Assembly: GCA_965278965.1 (NCBI GenBank)
Contig: OZ257127.1
Location: forward strand, 2,294,001-2,358,000
Length of the DNA: 64,000 nt
Direction: 5' to 3'
DNA from: UBA10649 sp965278965
GTDB lineage: Bacteria; Actinomycetota; Actinomycetes; S36-B12
Below are positions 8,023 to 17,475 of this stretch, piece after piece. Below the pieces are notes generated by a model. It saw only the letters and a list, made by a program, of their open reading frames with translations. It did no database searches and was not told where the DNA came from. A program made the position numbers and the translations under genes. Numbering within the stretch: position 1 is the first letter of the stretch; every line of letters begins with the position of its first letter.

Positions 8023-9711
8023 ATGGATCTGACCCCCGGCACCCGAGGGCCGTCCGGCAGCCCGCTCGGCCTCTCGCTCAACCGGCGCCGTCTGCTGCAG
8101 GGCACCGGCATCACCGCGCTCGCCGCGCTGGTCGCCGCCTGCGCACCCGGAGCGGGTTCGTCGGCGTCGGGGTCCTCGGCGGCCGGGTCGCCGGCGTCGG
8201 GCTCTGCGGGTGCGGAGGATCCGGCCTCGTCCCAGGAGATCGACGTCCTGAGCGTGGGTCTGCCGTCATCGATGAGCACGCTGTACCCGGGCAAGGAAGC
8301 GGGCATCGTCAACTTCTACGTCGCCTCGCTGGTCGGGGAGGGGCTCGTCGCCCCCGACGGCGTCGGCGTGCTCCAGCCGGCCCTCGCCCAGAGCTGGACG
8401 CAGACCTCGCCGACCGCGTACGTCTACACGCTGCGTGACGGCGTGCTGTTCCAGGACGGCACTCCGCTGACCATCGACGACGTCCTGTTCTCGATCAACC
8501 TGGCCCGGGACGAGGAGAAGTCGCCCGGATCCGCGTGGGCCTGGAGCAACCTGAAGTCGGTGAAGAAGTCCGGCGACAACGAGATCATCCTGACGCTCAA
8601 CGATCCCAACGTCGCCTTCGAGTGGACCCCGTGCGCGGCGAACGCGCTGTGGGTGACGTCCGAGGACTACGTCAACGCCCACAACGGTGAGATCGGCACG
8701 CCGAGCGCCCTCCTCATGGGCACCGGGCCCTACAAGGTCACGAAGTTCGAGCCGGACTCGATGGTCGAGCTCGAGCGCGTCGACTCGTGGTGGGGAGGGC
8801 CGGTTCCGGCCAAGACCGTGCGCATCAGCTTCATCCCCGAGGAGGCCACCCGCCTGCTCGCCCGCCAGTCCGGCGACATCGACCTGGCGATCAACGTCTC
8901 GCTCGACCAGGCCCAGGCGTGGGAGGACACCGACAGCACCTCGGTCTACATGGCCCCCAACCGCAGCTACACCGGCATCGACTTCCACACGCCCACCGCG
9001 CCGTTCGACGACGTCCACGTGCGCAAGGCCATCGCGCATGCCTGCAACCGGCAGGCCTACGTCGACCGGCTGCTGAAGGGGCACGGCGAGGTCGCCACGG
9101 CATTGACCACGCCGGAGCAGATCGAGGGAGTCTTCGGCGCCGAGGGCGCTCGCGAGGCGCTGTCGGTCGTGTACGACATCCCCTACGACCTCGAGGCCGC
9201 CAAGGCGGAGCTCGCCCAGTCGAAGGTTCCCAACGGGTTCACGGTGACGGTCGGCGTCTCCAACAGCGCTCCGCAGGTGAGCTCCGCGTTCCAGGTACTC
9301 AAGCAGGACCTCGAGCCGCTCGGCATCATCCTGGAGATCAAGGAGATGCCGGTCGAGCAGTGGTACGACACGATCGGCAGCAGCGACTGGCCGCTGGCGT
9401 ACATGGACTACACCAGCACCACGGGAGACCCGGCGGAGATGTCGAGCTGGTTCCTGGGGGATGGGAACCCGGCGGGCTACGCCAACGCCGAGGTGACCGC
9501 GATGATGACGAAGGTCAACCAGGAGACCGATCCGAAGAAGCGGGCAGAGCTGCTCATCGAGGCGCAGAAGCTTGCGCTCCAGGACGTCCCGTACATCCCG
9601 CTGTGGTGGGGTGTCGCCGCCTCGGCCCTGGCGGACGAGTACGAGTTCGAGGACTTCGGCTCGTACACCTTCGTCTCGCCGTGGACGCCCCGGATCCTCA
9701 CCCGAGCCTGA
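8023..9711 (+). CDS. ABC transporter peptide/solute-binding lipoprotein (SBP family 5)
   Basis: A 562-residue extracytoplasmic binding protein of the oligopeptide/nickel family. It carries a Tat-like twin-arginine signal (NRRRLLQG) followed by a hydrophobic stretch and a lipobox ending LVAAC near residue 44, so it is a lipid-anchored receptor exported folded. A low-complexity Ser/Ala/Gly linker follows the cysteine. The mature part has SBP_bac_5 features such as YTLRDGVLFQDGTPLTIDDV. ATG 8023 has GGAGG 8 nt upstream; the longer frame from 7975 lacks this. It opens the operon of two permeases, a double ATPase and peptidases, so the ligand is most likely a short peptide. Confidence 0.9.
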   Translation: MDLTPGTRGPSGSPLGLSLNRRRLLQGTGITALAALVAACAPGAGSSASGSSAAGSPASGSAGAEDPASSQEIDVLSVGLPSSMSTLYPGKEAGIVNFYVASLVGEGLVAPDGVGVLQPALAQSWTQTSPTAYVYTLRDGVLFQDGTPLTIDDVLFSINLARDEEKSPGSAWAWSNLKSVKKSGDNEIILTLNDPNVAFEWTPCAANALWVTSEDYVNAHNGEIGTPSALLMGTGPYKVTKFEPDSMVELERVDSWWGGPVPAKTVRISFIPEEATRLLARQSGDIDLAINVSLDQAQAWEDTDSTSVYMAPNRSYTGIDFHTPTAPFDDVHVRKAIAHACNRQAYVDRLLKGHGEVATALTTPEQIEGVFGAEGAREALSVVYDIPYDLEAAKAELAQSKVPNGFTVTVGVSNSAPQVSSAFQVLKQDLEPLGIILEIKEMPVEQWYDTIGSSDWPLAYMDYTSTTGDPAEMSSWFLGDGNPAGYANAEVTAMMTKVNQETDPKKRAELLIEAQKLALQDVPYIPLWWGVAASALADEYEFEDFGSYTFVSPWTPRILTRA

Positions 9712-9717
9712 GCGAGG

Positions 9718-10680
9718 ATGCTGCGCCGGGGCTCAGTCTCGCGATTCACGCTGGGACGGCTGCTGGGCACGGCAGGGCTGCTCCTGGCCCTGTCGTTCAT
9801 CGTCTTCGTCCTGCTGTACCTCATGCCGGGCGACCCGGCGCAGAACCTCCTGGGCGTGCGGAGCGCGAGCCCGGAGTCGCTCGCGCTGGTACGCGCCCAG
9901 TACCACCTCGACGACCCGGTCCTGATTCAGTACCTGCACTGGCTGGGATCGGTCCTGCACGGCGACTTCGGGCAGTCGATCCGCAGCGACGAGTCTGTGC
10001 TCTCGTTGCTGGGGGGTCGGGTCATCCTGACCGTCCAGCTGGTGGTCTACGCGTTCGTCGTCACGGTGCTCGTCGCTGTACCGCTCGGCGTCCTCAGCGC
10101 CTGGCGGGCGGGCGGGACCTTCGACCGCGGGGCGAGCACCGCCGCCATCGTCGGGGTCGGTGCCCCGTCCTACGCGGTGGGGCTGCTGCTGCTGTACGTG
10201 TTCGGCGTCCAGCTCGGGCTGCTCCCCGTGTACGGCAGCGGCGACGAGGGCCTGGACCGGTTCACCCACCTGACGCTCCCGGCCATCACGCTGGCGATCG
10301 GGCTGGGGGCGCTCGTCCTCAAGCTCACCCGTACGGCGGTCCTCGCCGAGCTCGACCAGGACTACGTCGCGTTCGCTCGGAGCCGGGGCCTTTCCAACCG
10401 TCAGGTCCAACGACTCGTCCTGCGCAACGCGCTGCTCCCGGTGATCACGAGCCTGGGCCTGGTCCTCACGTTCCTCTTCGGCGGCACGATCCTCGTCGAG
10501 ATCACCTTCGCGCTCCCGGGGATCGGCTCACTCCTCGCGAACTCGGTGACGTTCAAGGACGTGCCGGTCGTGCAGGCCGTCACCCTGCTGACGGCCGCCG
10601 TCATCGCCCTCGTGGCGCTCGCCGTCGACCTCCTGTATTTCGCCGTCGATCCACGAGTCCGCAGAAGGGCGGCCTCATGA
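9718..10680 (+). CDS. Peptide ABC transporter permease (DppB-type)
   Basis: A 320-residue inner-membrane permease. The N-terminal hydrophobic segment is followed by YLMPGDPAQNLLG, the hallmark of DppB/OppB proteins, then further membrane segments. The EAA-type loop that contacts the ATPase is in DYVAFARSRGLSNRQV near residue 216. It starts 6 nt after the binding protein stop, and its own stop overlaps the start of the second permease by 4 nt. It forms the transmembrane pore together with the DppC-type partner. Confidence 0.93.
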   Translation: MLRRGSVSRFTLGRLLGTAGLLLALSFIVFVLLYLMPGDPAQNLLGVRSASPESLALVRAQYHLDDPVLIQYLHWLGSVLHGDFGQSIRSDESVLSLLGGRVILTVQLVVYAFVVTVLVAVPLGVLSAWRAGGTFDRGASTAAIVGVGAPSYAVGLLLLYVFGVQLGLLPVYGSGDEGLDRFTHLTLPAITLAIGLGALVLKLTRTAVLAELDQDYVAFARSRGLSNRQVQRLVLRNALLPVITSLGLVLTFLFGGTILVEITFALPGIGSLLANSVTFKDVPVVQAVTLLTAAVIALVALAVDLLYFAVDPRVRRRAAS

Positions 10681-11495
10681 GGCGGATCTCGTGGACCGTC
10701 CTCATCAGCGCCGCAATCCTGCTGGTGGTGTTCCTGTTCGCCACCGTCGGCTCGTGGGTGCTTGGCGACTCGATCCGCCAGGACGCCCTGCTCGGCGTGA
10801 GCCCGGCCGGGACTCCCGGCCACCTCTTCGGCACCGACGACCTCGGCCGCGACGTGCTCGCCCTCAGCATCGCGGGCACGCGATCCGCGGTCGTCGGCCC
10901 CATCGTCATCGCGCTCGGCTCGATGCTCATCGGGATGTTCCTCGGGACGGTCTCCGGATATCAGGGTGGCTGGCTCGACCTGCTCCTGTCGAAGTACGCC
11001 GATCTGCTGCTGGCGTTGCCCGTGACGCTCGTCGCGCTCGTCGTGGCCGGTCTCGTGGGTGGCGGCTACTGGGTGACCGTCGTCATCCTCATCGTGCTCT
11101 TCTCGCCCACGGACATCCGGATGATGCGCAGCGCGGTGATGACGCAGTCGACCCGGCCGTACATCGAGTCGGCACGGGTCCTCGACCTGAGCCGCTGGCG
11201 GATCATGTTCCGGCACATCCTCCCGAACGTCATCCCGATCGCGATCGCGACGATGCTGCTGAACGTCGCATTCGCACTCGTCGCGATGTCCGCGCTGTCG
11301 TTCCTCGGACTCGGCGTCGGACCGGGCGAGCCGGACTGGGGACGCCAGCTCGCGGACGGCCGGAGCCTTCTCAGCGACAACCCGGCGGCGGTCGTCGTGC
11401 CAGGCTTGCTGATCATCTTGACGGCCACGGCGATCAACCTGACCGGCGACTGGATACAGGAGCGCTACAACGCCCGCGTGGAGGCGGTCGTATGA
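10677..11495 (+). CDS. Peptide ABC transporter permease (DppC-type)
   Basis: A 272-residue permease. The N-terminal hydrophobic segment leads into HLFGTDDLGRDVL, the conserved DppC motif, followed by five more hydrophobic segments and an EAA-like loop (IESARVLDLSRWRIMFRHIL) near residue 160. It is slightly shorter than typical DppC proteins because the N-terminal cytoplasmic tail is brief. ATG 10677 overlaps the TGA of the upstream permease; its stop overlaps ATG 11492 of the ATPase gene. Four genes in a row are thus translationally coupled. Confidence 0.93.
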   Translation: MRRISWTVLISAAILLVVFLFATVGSWVLGDSIRQDALLGVSPAGTPGHLFGTDDLGRDVLALSIAGTRSAVVGPIVIALGSMLIGMFLGTVSGYQGGWLDLLLSKYADLLLALPVTLVALVVAGLVGGGYWVTVVILIVLFSPTDIRMMRSAVMTQSTRPYIESARVLDLSRWRIMFRHILPNVIPIAIATMLLNVAFALVAMSALSFLGLGVGPGEPDWGRQLADGRSLLSDNPAAVVVPGLLIILTATAINLTGDWIQERYNARVEAVV

Positions 11496-13219
11496 CCAAG
11501 GCGCTGACGGTGAGTGATCTGCGAGTAACGGGTCCGGGCGGCCCGATCGTGCCGCGCATGGACTTCTCGGTTGACGCCGGGGAGACGGTCGCCGTCGTCG
11601 GCGAGTCGGGATGCGGGAAGTCGATGACGGCGAAGGCGGTCATCGGACTCCTGCCGAAGGGCGTCACGGCGACCGGCCACGTGCGGCTCGGCGACGTCGA
11701 CGTGGACCTCGCCCGCGGACCCGCCGCCCTGCAGGGTCTGCGGGGGCGTCGCATCAGCCTGCTGCTGCAGAACCCGTTCACGAGCTTGAGCCCCGTGCAC
11801 CGCTGTGGCGCGCAGATCGTCGCCAGCCTGCCGAGAGGGCGCCGTACGGACGACGAGGTCCGACGCCGGCTCGCCGAGGTCGACCTGCCTGAGCGGGTCG
11901 CGCGCCAGTACCCGTTCGAGCTGTCCGGCGGCATGCGGCAACGGGTCGCGCTCGCGGCGAGCCTTGCGTGCGATCCCGAGGTGCTGATCGGTGACGAGCC
12001 GACGACGGCGCTCGACGTCACGACCCAACGTGAGGTCCTGGACCTGCTCGGACGCGTGCAGGAGGATCGCGGGATGGCGCTGCTCCTGATCACGCACGAC
12101 CTGGGCGTCGCTCGGGAACGGGCTGATCGGATCCTCGTCATGTACTCCGGCCGGCTCGTGGAGTCGGGACCGGGATCCGACCTGTTCGACTCGCCTCGCC
12201 ACCCGTACACGGCGGTGCTTCGCGACAGCGAGCCGCCGCTGTCCCACCGCGTCGAGCGGCTCGCGACGGTAGCCGGGTCGGTGCCTCGGCCGTGGGACGT
12301 CGCGAGCTCGTGCGCGTTCGCGGCCCGGTGTACGCGTGCGGACAGCCTGTGCCGCAACGAGGAGCCGCCGCTGACCGGCGCAGCCGCGCAGGTGGCCTGC
12401 TGGCACCCGCTGTCCCCCGACGAGGCGTCACCGGCGCTGGCCGTCGCGACCGCAGCGCGCCACGATCGCGCCGTCGTCGATCCCCTCGTCGTGGTGCGCG
12501 ACCTCGACAAGAGGTTCAGCGAGGACGCGCCGCCGGCGCTCGACGGCGTGTCGATCACCGTTGGCGTAGGTGAGGCCGTCGGGATCGTCGGGGAGTCCGG
12601 CTCCGGCAAGACGACACTGGCCCGGTGCCTCGTCGGGCTTGAGAAGCCCGACGCCGGCAGCATGGAGTGGACGAGCGCACTCCCGCCCGCACGTCGTGCC
12701 CAGATCGTCTTCCAGGACCCGCACTCGGCGCTGAACCCGGCGATGTCCATCGGGGCGACGCTGGCTGAGGCCCTGCGCGCCGGTGGTCGACCGGCGTCTG
12801 AGGTCCCAGAGCTCCTGGACCTGATCGGCCTGCCGCAGGCCTACGCCAGGCGACGGCCGCGGGGGCTGTCCGGCGGCGAGCAGCAGCGCGTCGCCATCGC
12901 CCGCGCGCTTGCTCCGCGTCCGGAGCTCCTGATCTGCGACGAAGCGGTGTCCGCCCTCGACGTGTCGGTGCAGGCCCAGATCCTCAACCTGCTCGGCGAG
13001 CTGTTGCAGCGCCTTGACCTCGCCCTGTTGTTCATCACGCACGACCTGGCCGTCGTGCGCCAGGTGACCACGAGGATCTACATCATGAAGAGCGGCCAGG
13101 TCGTCGACTCCGGCGACGTCGACACGGTCCTGACGGATCCACGCCACCCGTACACGCGACTGCTCCTCGCGTCCGTCCCCGGGGGCGAGGCCGGCGACGT
13201 CGGCGAGGTCACGAGGTGA
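11492..13219 (+). CDS. Peptide ABC transporter ATPase, DppD-DppF fusion
   Basis: A 575-residue protein with two complete ABC domains in tandem, replacing separate DppD and DppF subunits. Domain 1 (about 1-290): Walker A GESGCGKS near residue 36, signature LSGGMRQRVAL, Walker B LIGDEPTTALD, then the oligopeptide-transporter C-terminal extension with four cysteines (SCAFAARCTRADSLC, then AQVACWHP) that in DppD/OppD can hold an iron-sulfur cluster. Domain 2 (about 330-575): GESGSGKTT, LSGGEQQRVAIAR, LICDEAVSALD. It energises the two permeases upstream. Confidence 0.93.
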   Translation: MTKALTVSDLRVTGPGGPIVPRMDFSVDAGETVAVVGESGCGKSMTAKAVIGLLPKGVTATGHVRLGDVDVDLARGPAALQGLRGRRISLLLQNPFTSLSPVHRCGAQIVASLPRGRRTDDEVRRRLAEVDLPERVARQYPFELSGGMRQRVALAASLACDPEVLIGDEPTTALDVTTQREVLDLLGRVQEDRGMALLLITHDLGVARERADRILVMYSGRLVESGPGSDLFDSPRHPYTAVLRDSEPPLSHRVERLATVAGSVPRPWDVASSCAFAARCTRADSLCRNEEPPLTGAAAQVACWHPLSPDEASPALAVATAARHDRAVVDPLVVVRDLDKRFSEDAPPALDGVSITVGVGEAVGIVGESGSGKTTLARCLVGLEKPDAGSMEWTSALPPARRAQIVFQDPHSALNPAMSIGATLAEALRAGGRPASEVPELLDLIGLPQAYARRRPRGLSGGEQQRVAIARALAPRPELLICDEAVSALDVSVQAQILNLLGELLQRLDLALLFITHDLAVVRQVTTRIYIMKSGQVVDSGDVDTVLTDPRHPYTRLLLASVPGGEAGDVGEVTR

Positions 13220-13794
13220 ACGTCGTGCGTGACGCCGCGGTCCCGGAGGACGGGAGCGCAGCCATCCGGGCGCGTGTTGCCGAGAACATGCGGCGCACGC
13301 GGCTGACCCGCGGCCTGAGCCTGCGGGACCTGGCCGCCGCGACCGGGCTGAGCAAGGCACTGATGTCCCAGGTGGAGCGGGGGATCGCCAACCCCACGGT
13401 CGCGACGCTCGCCCTGATCGCCGGAGCGCTGGACCTCAGCTTCGCCGAGCTCACACGCTCGTCCCTGATCGAGCCGGTCGTGGTCCGTGCGGCGGAGCGC
13501 GAGCCGGGCACCTCCGGTGCGCGCATGCTGTTCACGATGCCCGAACGACGCCGGTTCGACGTCTCCGAGGGCGTCATCGAGCCAGGTGACCACGGAGTCA
13601 TGAGCGACCACGGCACCGGCTCCCTCGAGTACGGGTACGTCGTCGACGGAAGCGTCGAGCTCGTGGTCGGTCAGCACCGGCTGCTCCTCAACGCGGGCGA
13701 CGCGGTCCAGTTCTCCGCCGAGCTGCCGCACCTCTACCGCGCGCTCGACACGACCAGCACGGTGTACGCCATCGTGTCCTACGGCAATGAGTGA
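13216..13794 (+). CDS. XRE-family regulator with C-terminal cupin sensor domain
   Basis: A 192-residue regulator. Residues 20-75 form a Cro/CI helix-turn-helix (LRDLAAATGLSKALMSQVERG), and residues 115-190 form a small cupin barrel that usually binds the inducer. Such XRE-cupin proteins control local catabolic or transport genes. GTG 13216 overlaps the ATPase stop, and its stop overlaps the S9 peptidase start, so it is co-expressed with the operon and is a likely autoregulator. A small dyad at 7933-7945 near the operon promoter is a possible site, untested. Confidence 0.88.
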   Translation: MNVVRDAAVPEDGSAAIRARVAENMRRTRLTRGLSLRDLAAATGLSKALMSQVERGIANPTVATLALIAGALDLSFAELTRSSLIEPVVVRAAEREPGTSGARMLFTMPERRRFDVSEGVIEPGDHGVMSDHGTGSLEYGYVVDGSVELVVGQHRLLLNAGDAVQFSAELPHLYRALDTTSTVYAIVSYGNE

Positions 13795-15733
13795 GGTGGA
13801 GTCCGCGCCGGTCGACGAACGCGGCGCGATGACACGCTCGCTGCTCGCCGTCCGGGCCCCGCTCCACGCCAGTCTCTCCCCCGACGGCAGCCGCCTCGTG
13901 CTGACGACGGTGCGGGTCCCGCCGGGTACGCAGGACGAGATCGTCGAGGTCGGGGTCGTCGAGGTCCCCTCCGGCCGCGAGCAGGAGCTGCGCGGGATGC
14001 TCCCAGGCGACCGCTACGCCGAATGGTCCCCGGACGGCGCACGGCTGGCACTGATCACCGACGTCGATGGCGAGAGCGTCGTCGCGATCGTCGATGTGGC
14101 CACCGGTGAGAGGCGGGTCCTCGCCGGTTCTCGTTGCGCCACGGGACCGGCGGCGTGGTCACCGGACGGTGCGCGCATCCTGGTCCCGCGCCGGCGCGGA
14201 GCCGTCATCGACCGCACCCGGCCGTTCCGATGGACCCGGCCCTACCTCGCCGCGGACGGCGTCGGTCCGCTCGACGACCCACCGCAGCTGAGCCTCGTCG
14301 ACGTCGCCACGGGCGAGAGTGCGTGGCTCACCGACGACGACTGGCGGTGGTCGTCACCCTCGTGGGCGCCGTCGGGTGAGCAGATCGCGGCCGTGGCGTC
14401 GTTGGATCCCTCCGACCGGATCGGCGGCCAGGTGCTGCGCCTGCTCGACCCGTCCGGCGCCGTCGGCGACGCCGTCGTGCTCGGGGGTCGGGCCGTCGTG
14501 CCGTGCTGGCTGGATGACGGCTCGCTCGCCGTGCTGCTCGCGGAACCGCACGGTCTGCCGGGCGGCAGCGCCGCGGAGCTGCACGTGGTTCGCGACGGCA
14601 CGTCGCGGCGGCTGGCGGTCGCGGACGCGATGGGCGACGTCTTCGGGGACTGTGCGGCAGAGCTCGCCGATGTGTACGACAACCTGCTGCTGCCGTTCGG
14701 CCGGAGCGTGGTCGTGCGTACGGGTGCGCGGGGACGCCTGGGAGTCGCGGTCGTCGACATCGACACCGGTGAGGTCCGCACGGTGCTCGACGGTGCGAGG
14801 GCCTGCACACCGGTCGCCCGCGACGGGGACGCCCTCGTGTTCGTCCGGCAGGCGCCGGACGTCTACCCCGAGCTGGCGATCGTCCCGCTGGAGGGCGAGA
14901 GCGGTTCGGAGCAGACCCTGCTGACGTTCGCCGATCGCGTCGACCTCGATGTGAGGGTGGACCGGTTCGCCGTGACCTCACCCGACGGCTGGGACCTCGA
15001 CGGCTGGTTCCTGTCGCCGGGCAACTCCGTTGGCCCGCTGCCGACCGTCGTCGTCGTCCACGGTGGCCCGCACTTCACGTACGGCGAGGCCTTCTCGCTT
15101 GACGCCCAGGCGTTGTGCGCCGCGGGCTTCGGCGTCCTCTACACCAACCCGCGCGGGTCGACCGGGTACGGCGACGGGTTCGCCCACGCCGTGCACGGGG
15201 ACTGGGCGCACGGTCCGAGCCGGGACGTCCTCGCGGTGGTGGACGAGGGCGTCCGGCGTGGGTGGGCCGACCCGGAGCGACTGGGGATCACGGGGAACTC
15301 CTACGGGGGCTACCTCGCGGCGTGGCTGGCGAGCACGACCAACCTGTTCGCCGCCGCCGTCATCGAGAACCCGGTCATCGACCTGTTGGGCATGTACGGG
15401 TCCAGCGACATCGGCCGGCGGTTCTTCCCGGCGCAGCTCGGCGGCCCCCCGCACGAGCTGATCGATGTCTACGTCGGCCAGTCGCCGTTGCTGCAGGCCC
15501 ACCGGTGCCGCACGCCCTGCCTGTTCGTCACGGGAGACCTCGACCGCCGGTGTCCACCTGCGCAGGCATGGGCGATGCACCGCGTGCTGTGCGAGGTCGG
15601 CACCCCTAGCGAGGTGCTCGTGCTGCCCGGCTCGTCACACGAGGGCAGCACGTACGGGCCGCCGGCGGCTCGGATCGCCCACGACGAGGCCCTCGTCGGC
15701 TGGATGCAGGAGTGGCTGAAGGAGGCCCCGTGA
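13787..15733 (+). CDS. S9-family serine peptidase (prolyl oligopeptidase / acylaminoacyl peptidase type)
   Basis: A 648-residue peptidase. Residues 20-390 form an N-terminal beta-propeller with repeated SPDG blades (LSPDGSRLVL, WSPDGARLAL, WSPDGARILV, WAPSGEQIAA). Residues 400-645 form the alpha/beta hydrolase. The nucleophile serine lies in GNSYGGYLAAW near residue 506, the acid probably in TGDLDRRCPP near residue 585, and the histidine in SSHEGSTYG near residue 617; the oxyanion region is VVHGGPH. No signal peptide, so it acts on imported peptides in the cytosol. ATG 13787 overlaps the regulator's end by 8 nt. Confidence 0.92.
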   Translation: MSEVESAPVDERGAMTRSLLAVRAPLHASLSPDGSRLVLTTVRVPPGTQDEIVEVGVVEVPSGREQELRGMLPGDRYAEWSPDGARLALITDVDGESVVAIVDVATGERRVLAGSRCATGPAAWSPDGARILVPRRRGAVIDRTRPFRWTRPYLAADGVGPLDDPPQLSLVDVATGESAWLTDDDWRWSSPSWAPSGEQIAAVASLDPSDRIGGQVLRLLDPSGAVGDAVVLGGRAVVPCWLDDGSLAVLLAEPHGLPGGSAAELHVVRDGTSRRLAVADAMGDVFGDCAAELADVYDNLLLPFGRSVVVRTGARGRLGVAVVDIDTGEVRTVLDGARACTPVARDGDALVFVRQAPDVYPELAIVPLEGESGSEQTLLTFADRVDLDVRVDRFAVTSPDGWDLDGWFLSPGNSVGPLPTVVVVHGGPHFTYGEAFSLDAQALCAAGFGVLYTNPRGSTGYGDGFAHAVHGDWAHGPSRDVLAVVDEGVRRGWADPERLGITGNSYGGYLAAWLASTTNLFAAAVIENPVIDLLGMYGSSDIGRRFFPAQLGGPPHELIDVYVGQSPLLQAHRCRTPCLFVTGDLDRRCPPAQAWAMHRVLCEVGTPSEVLVLPGSSHEGSTYGPPAARIAHDEALVGWMQEWLKEAP

Positions 15734-15984
15734 CGGCGACAGCGCTGCCGATCGTGTACTCGGCGACGTGGTGCGGGCACTGCGTCCGGCTGAAGGCGCA
15801 GCTCGATCGTGCAGGGATCACGTACCGCGTCGTCGACGTGGACCAGGACCCGTCGGTCCTGTCGAAGCTCGAGGAGTTCGGCGACGGGGAGTGGATGATC
15901 CCGACCGTCGAGTTCGCGGACGGGACCGCACTCGTCAACCCCTCGGCTGCGGCCGTTGCCGCTCGGCTGCTTGGACCTCAGTGA
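15730..15984 (+). CDS. Mycoredoxin / glutaredoxin-like protein
   Basis: An 84-residue thioredoxin-fold protein with WCGHC (CxxC) near residue 14, a cis-proline segment MIPTVEFADGT, and the length and pattern of actinobacterial mycoredoxins (usually WCGxC). It reduces mixed disulfides with mycothiol. GTG 15730 overlaps the S9 peptidase stop, and its stop overlaps GTG 15981 of the M20 gene. A redox protein inside a peptide-degradation operon is unusual; it may serve a thiol-containing substrate or a cysteine-bearing enzyme, which is inference. Confidence 0.85.
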   Translation: MTATALPIVYSATWCGHCVRLKAQLDRAGITYRVVDVDQDPSVLSKLEEFGDGEWMIPTVEFADGTALVNPSAAAVAARLLGPQ

Positions 15985-17232
15985 GCTCGGTCCGCGTGCA
16001 GCCGGATCTCGATGTGCAGGTCGCAGCGATCCAGCGGCACATCTCGGCGGTCGCACCGGTGCTGCTGGCGTTCCGGCGTGACATGCACGAGCATCCCGAG
16101 CTGTCCCGCAGCGAGACCCGTGCGACGGCAAGGATCGCCGGGGCGCTCACGGACGCCGGACTTCGGCCGGTGGTCCTGCCGGCCGGGACCGGACTGTGGT
16201 GCGACGTCGGTGAGGGAGCCGATGTCGTGGCGTTGCGCGCCGACATCGACGCCCTGCCCGTCGAGGACACGAAGGCGGCGTCGGCCTGCCGCTCCGGTGT
16301 CCCGGGCGTGTGCCATGCGTGCGGTCACGACGTCCACACCGCCGGGTTGCTCGGCGCTGGCCTCGCTCTCGTCGAGCTGGAGCGAGGCGGTCTGCTCGGC
16401 GGACGCGTGCGCATGATCTTCGAGCCGGCGGAGGAGGCCAACCCCCCCGGGTGCCCTCGACGTCCTGGCCGCGGGCGGGCTCACCGATGTGCGCCGCGCC
16501 TTCGCCCTCCACTGCGACCCCCGGCTGGACGTCGGACAGGTTGGCCTGCGGGTGGGGGCTCTCACCGGATCCAGCGACCACGTCCGGGTCCACATCGCCG
16601 GCCCCGGCGGTCACACGGCTCGCCCGCACCTGACCGGCGACGTGGTCTACGCGCTGGCGAAGGTGATCACGGACCTGCCGGCGGTGCTCTCGCGCAGGGT
16701 CGACCCGCGCGCCGCGCTGTCAGTCGTCTGGGGCCACGTCGAGTCCGGGCAGGCGGCGAACGTGATCCCCCTCCAGGGGTTCGCGGAGGGGACCGTGCGT
16801 TCCCTCGACCGCCGAGCCTGGGAGAGCGCCCCCGACCTGGTCCGCGAGTCGGTGGGCGCGATCGCCAGCGCGTACGGCGTCGAGGTCCAGGTCGAGTACC
16901 ACCGCGGCGTCCCGCCCGTCGTCAACGACGTGCGCAGCATCGAGATGCTCCGGCAGGCGGCGACCGGTCTTGCGGGGGGAGCAGTCGTCGAGGTCGAGCA
17001 GAGCTTGGGGGGCGAGAGCTTCGCCTGGTACCTCGAGCATGTTCCCGGCGCGCTGGCCCGGCTCGGCGTGCGATCACCGGGGACAGCGACGCTCGGCGAC
17101 CTCCACCAGGGGGACTTCGACGCCGACGAGTCAGCGGTGCCGGTCGCGGCCGAGCTGCTCGCTGCGACCGCGTGCATCGCCGTGGCCGACCTTCGGGATG
17201 GACCGGCCCCCGGCGGGCAAGCAGCCGGCTGA
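15981..17232 (+). pseudogene. M20-family metal-dependent amidohydrolase, frameshifted
   Basis: An M20D-type amidohydrolase (N-acyl amino acid, dipeptide or hippurate hydrolase) split between two frames. Frame one from GTG 15981 carries RRDMHEHPELS, ALRADIDALPVED and the metal-binding CHACGHDVHTAGLLG and EPAEEANPPG. The second frame takes over at about 16450 with ALDVLAAGGL, HCDPRLDVGQVG and the dimerisation domain GPGGHTARPH, ending in TGA 17230-17232. Removing one C from the seven-C run at 16441-16447 joins both parts into one protein of about 416 residues with an unbroken family pattern. A single-base error or a recent mutation fits equally. GTG 15981 overlaps the mycoredoxin stop. Confidence 0.85.
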
Positions 17233-17255
17233 GGCGGCGGCCGGACGGGTCCGGC

Positions 17256-17474
17256 TCAGGACTTGCCGAGCATCTTGCGGATCGTCATGCGGGGGATGGC
17301 CGTGAGCTTCGCGACCTTGCTCTCGCTGAGAAGCCCGGCGTCGACGGCGTCCGAGACGACCTGCGCCAGCCGGTCGCGGGCGGCCCGCTCCGCCTTCTTC
17401 GCGGCCTTCCACTCCTTGGTCGCGCCGGTCAGTGCGGTCGTCGCCTCGTCGGTGTCGTGGAAGCGACGGGACAT
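17256..17474 (-). CDS. Small putative helix-turn-helix protein
   Basis: A 72-residue protein of unknown function. The first half is a charged helix rich in Ala, Lys and Glu (ATKEWKAAKKAERAARDRL). The second half reads like a helix-turn-helix (LLSESKVAKLTAIPRMTIRKML). ATG 17474 lies 1 nt after the stop of the preceding 72-residue gene, so the two small genes form one leftward unit. It could be a DNA-binding antitoxin-like or regulatory protein; nothing in the sequence decides this. Confidence 0.65.
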   Translation of the reverse strand: MSRRFHDTDEATTALTGATKEWKAAKKAERAARDRLAQVVSDAVDAGLLSESKVAKLTAIPRMTIRKMLGKS

Positions 17475-17475
17475 C

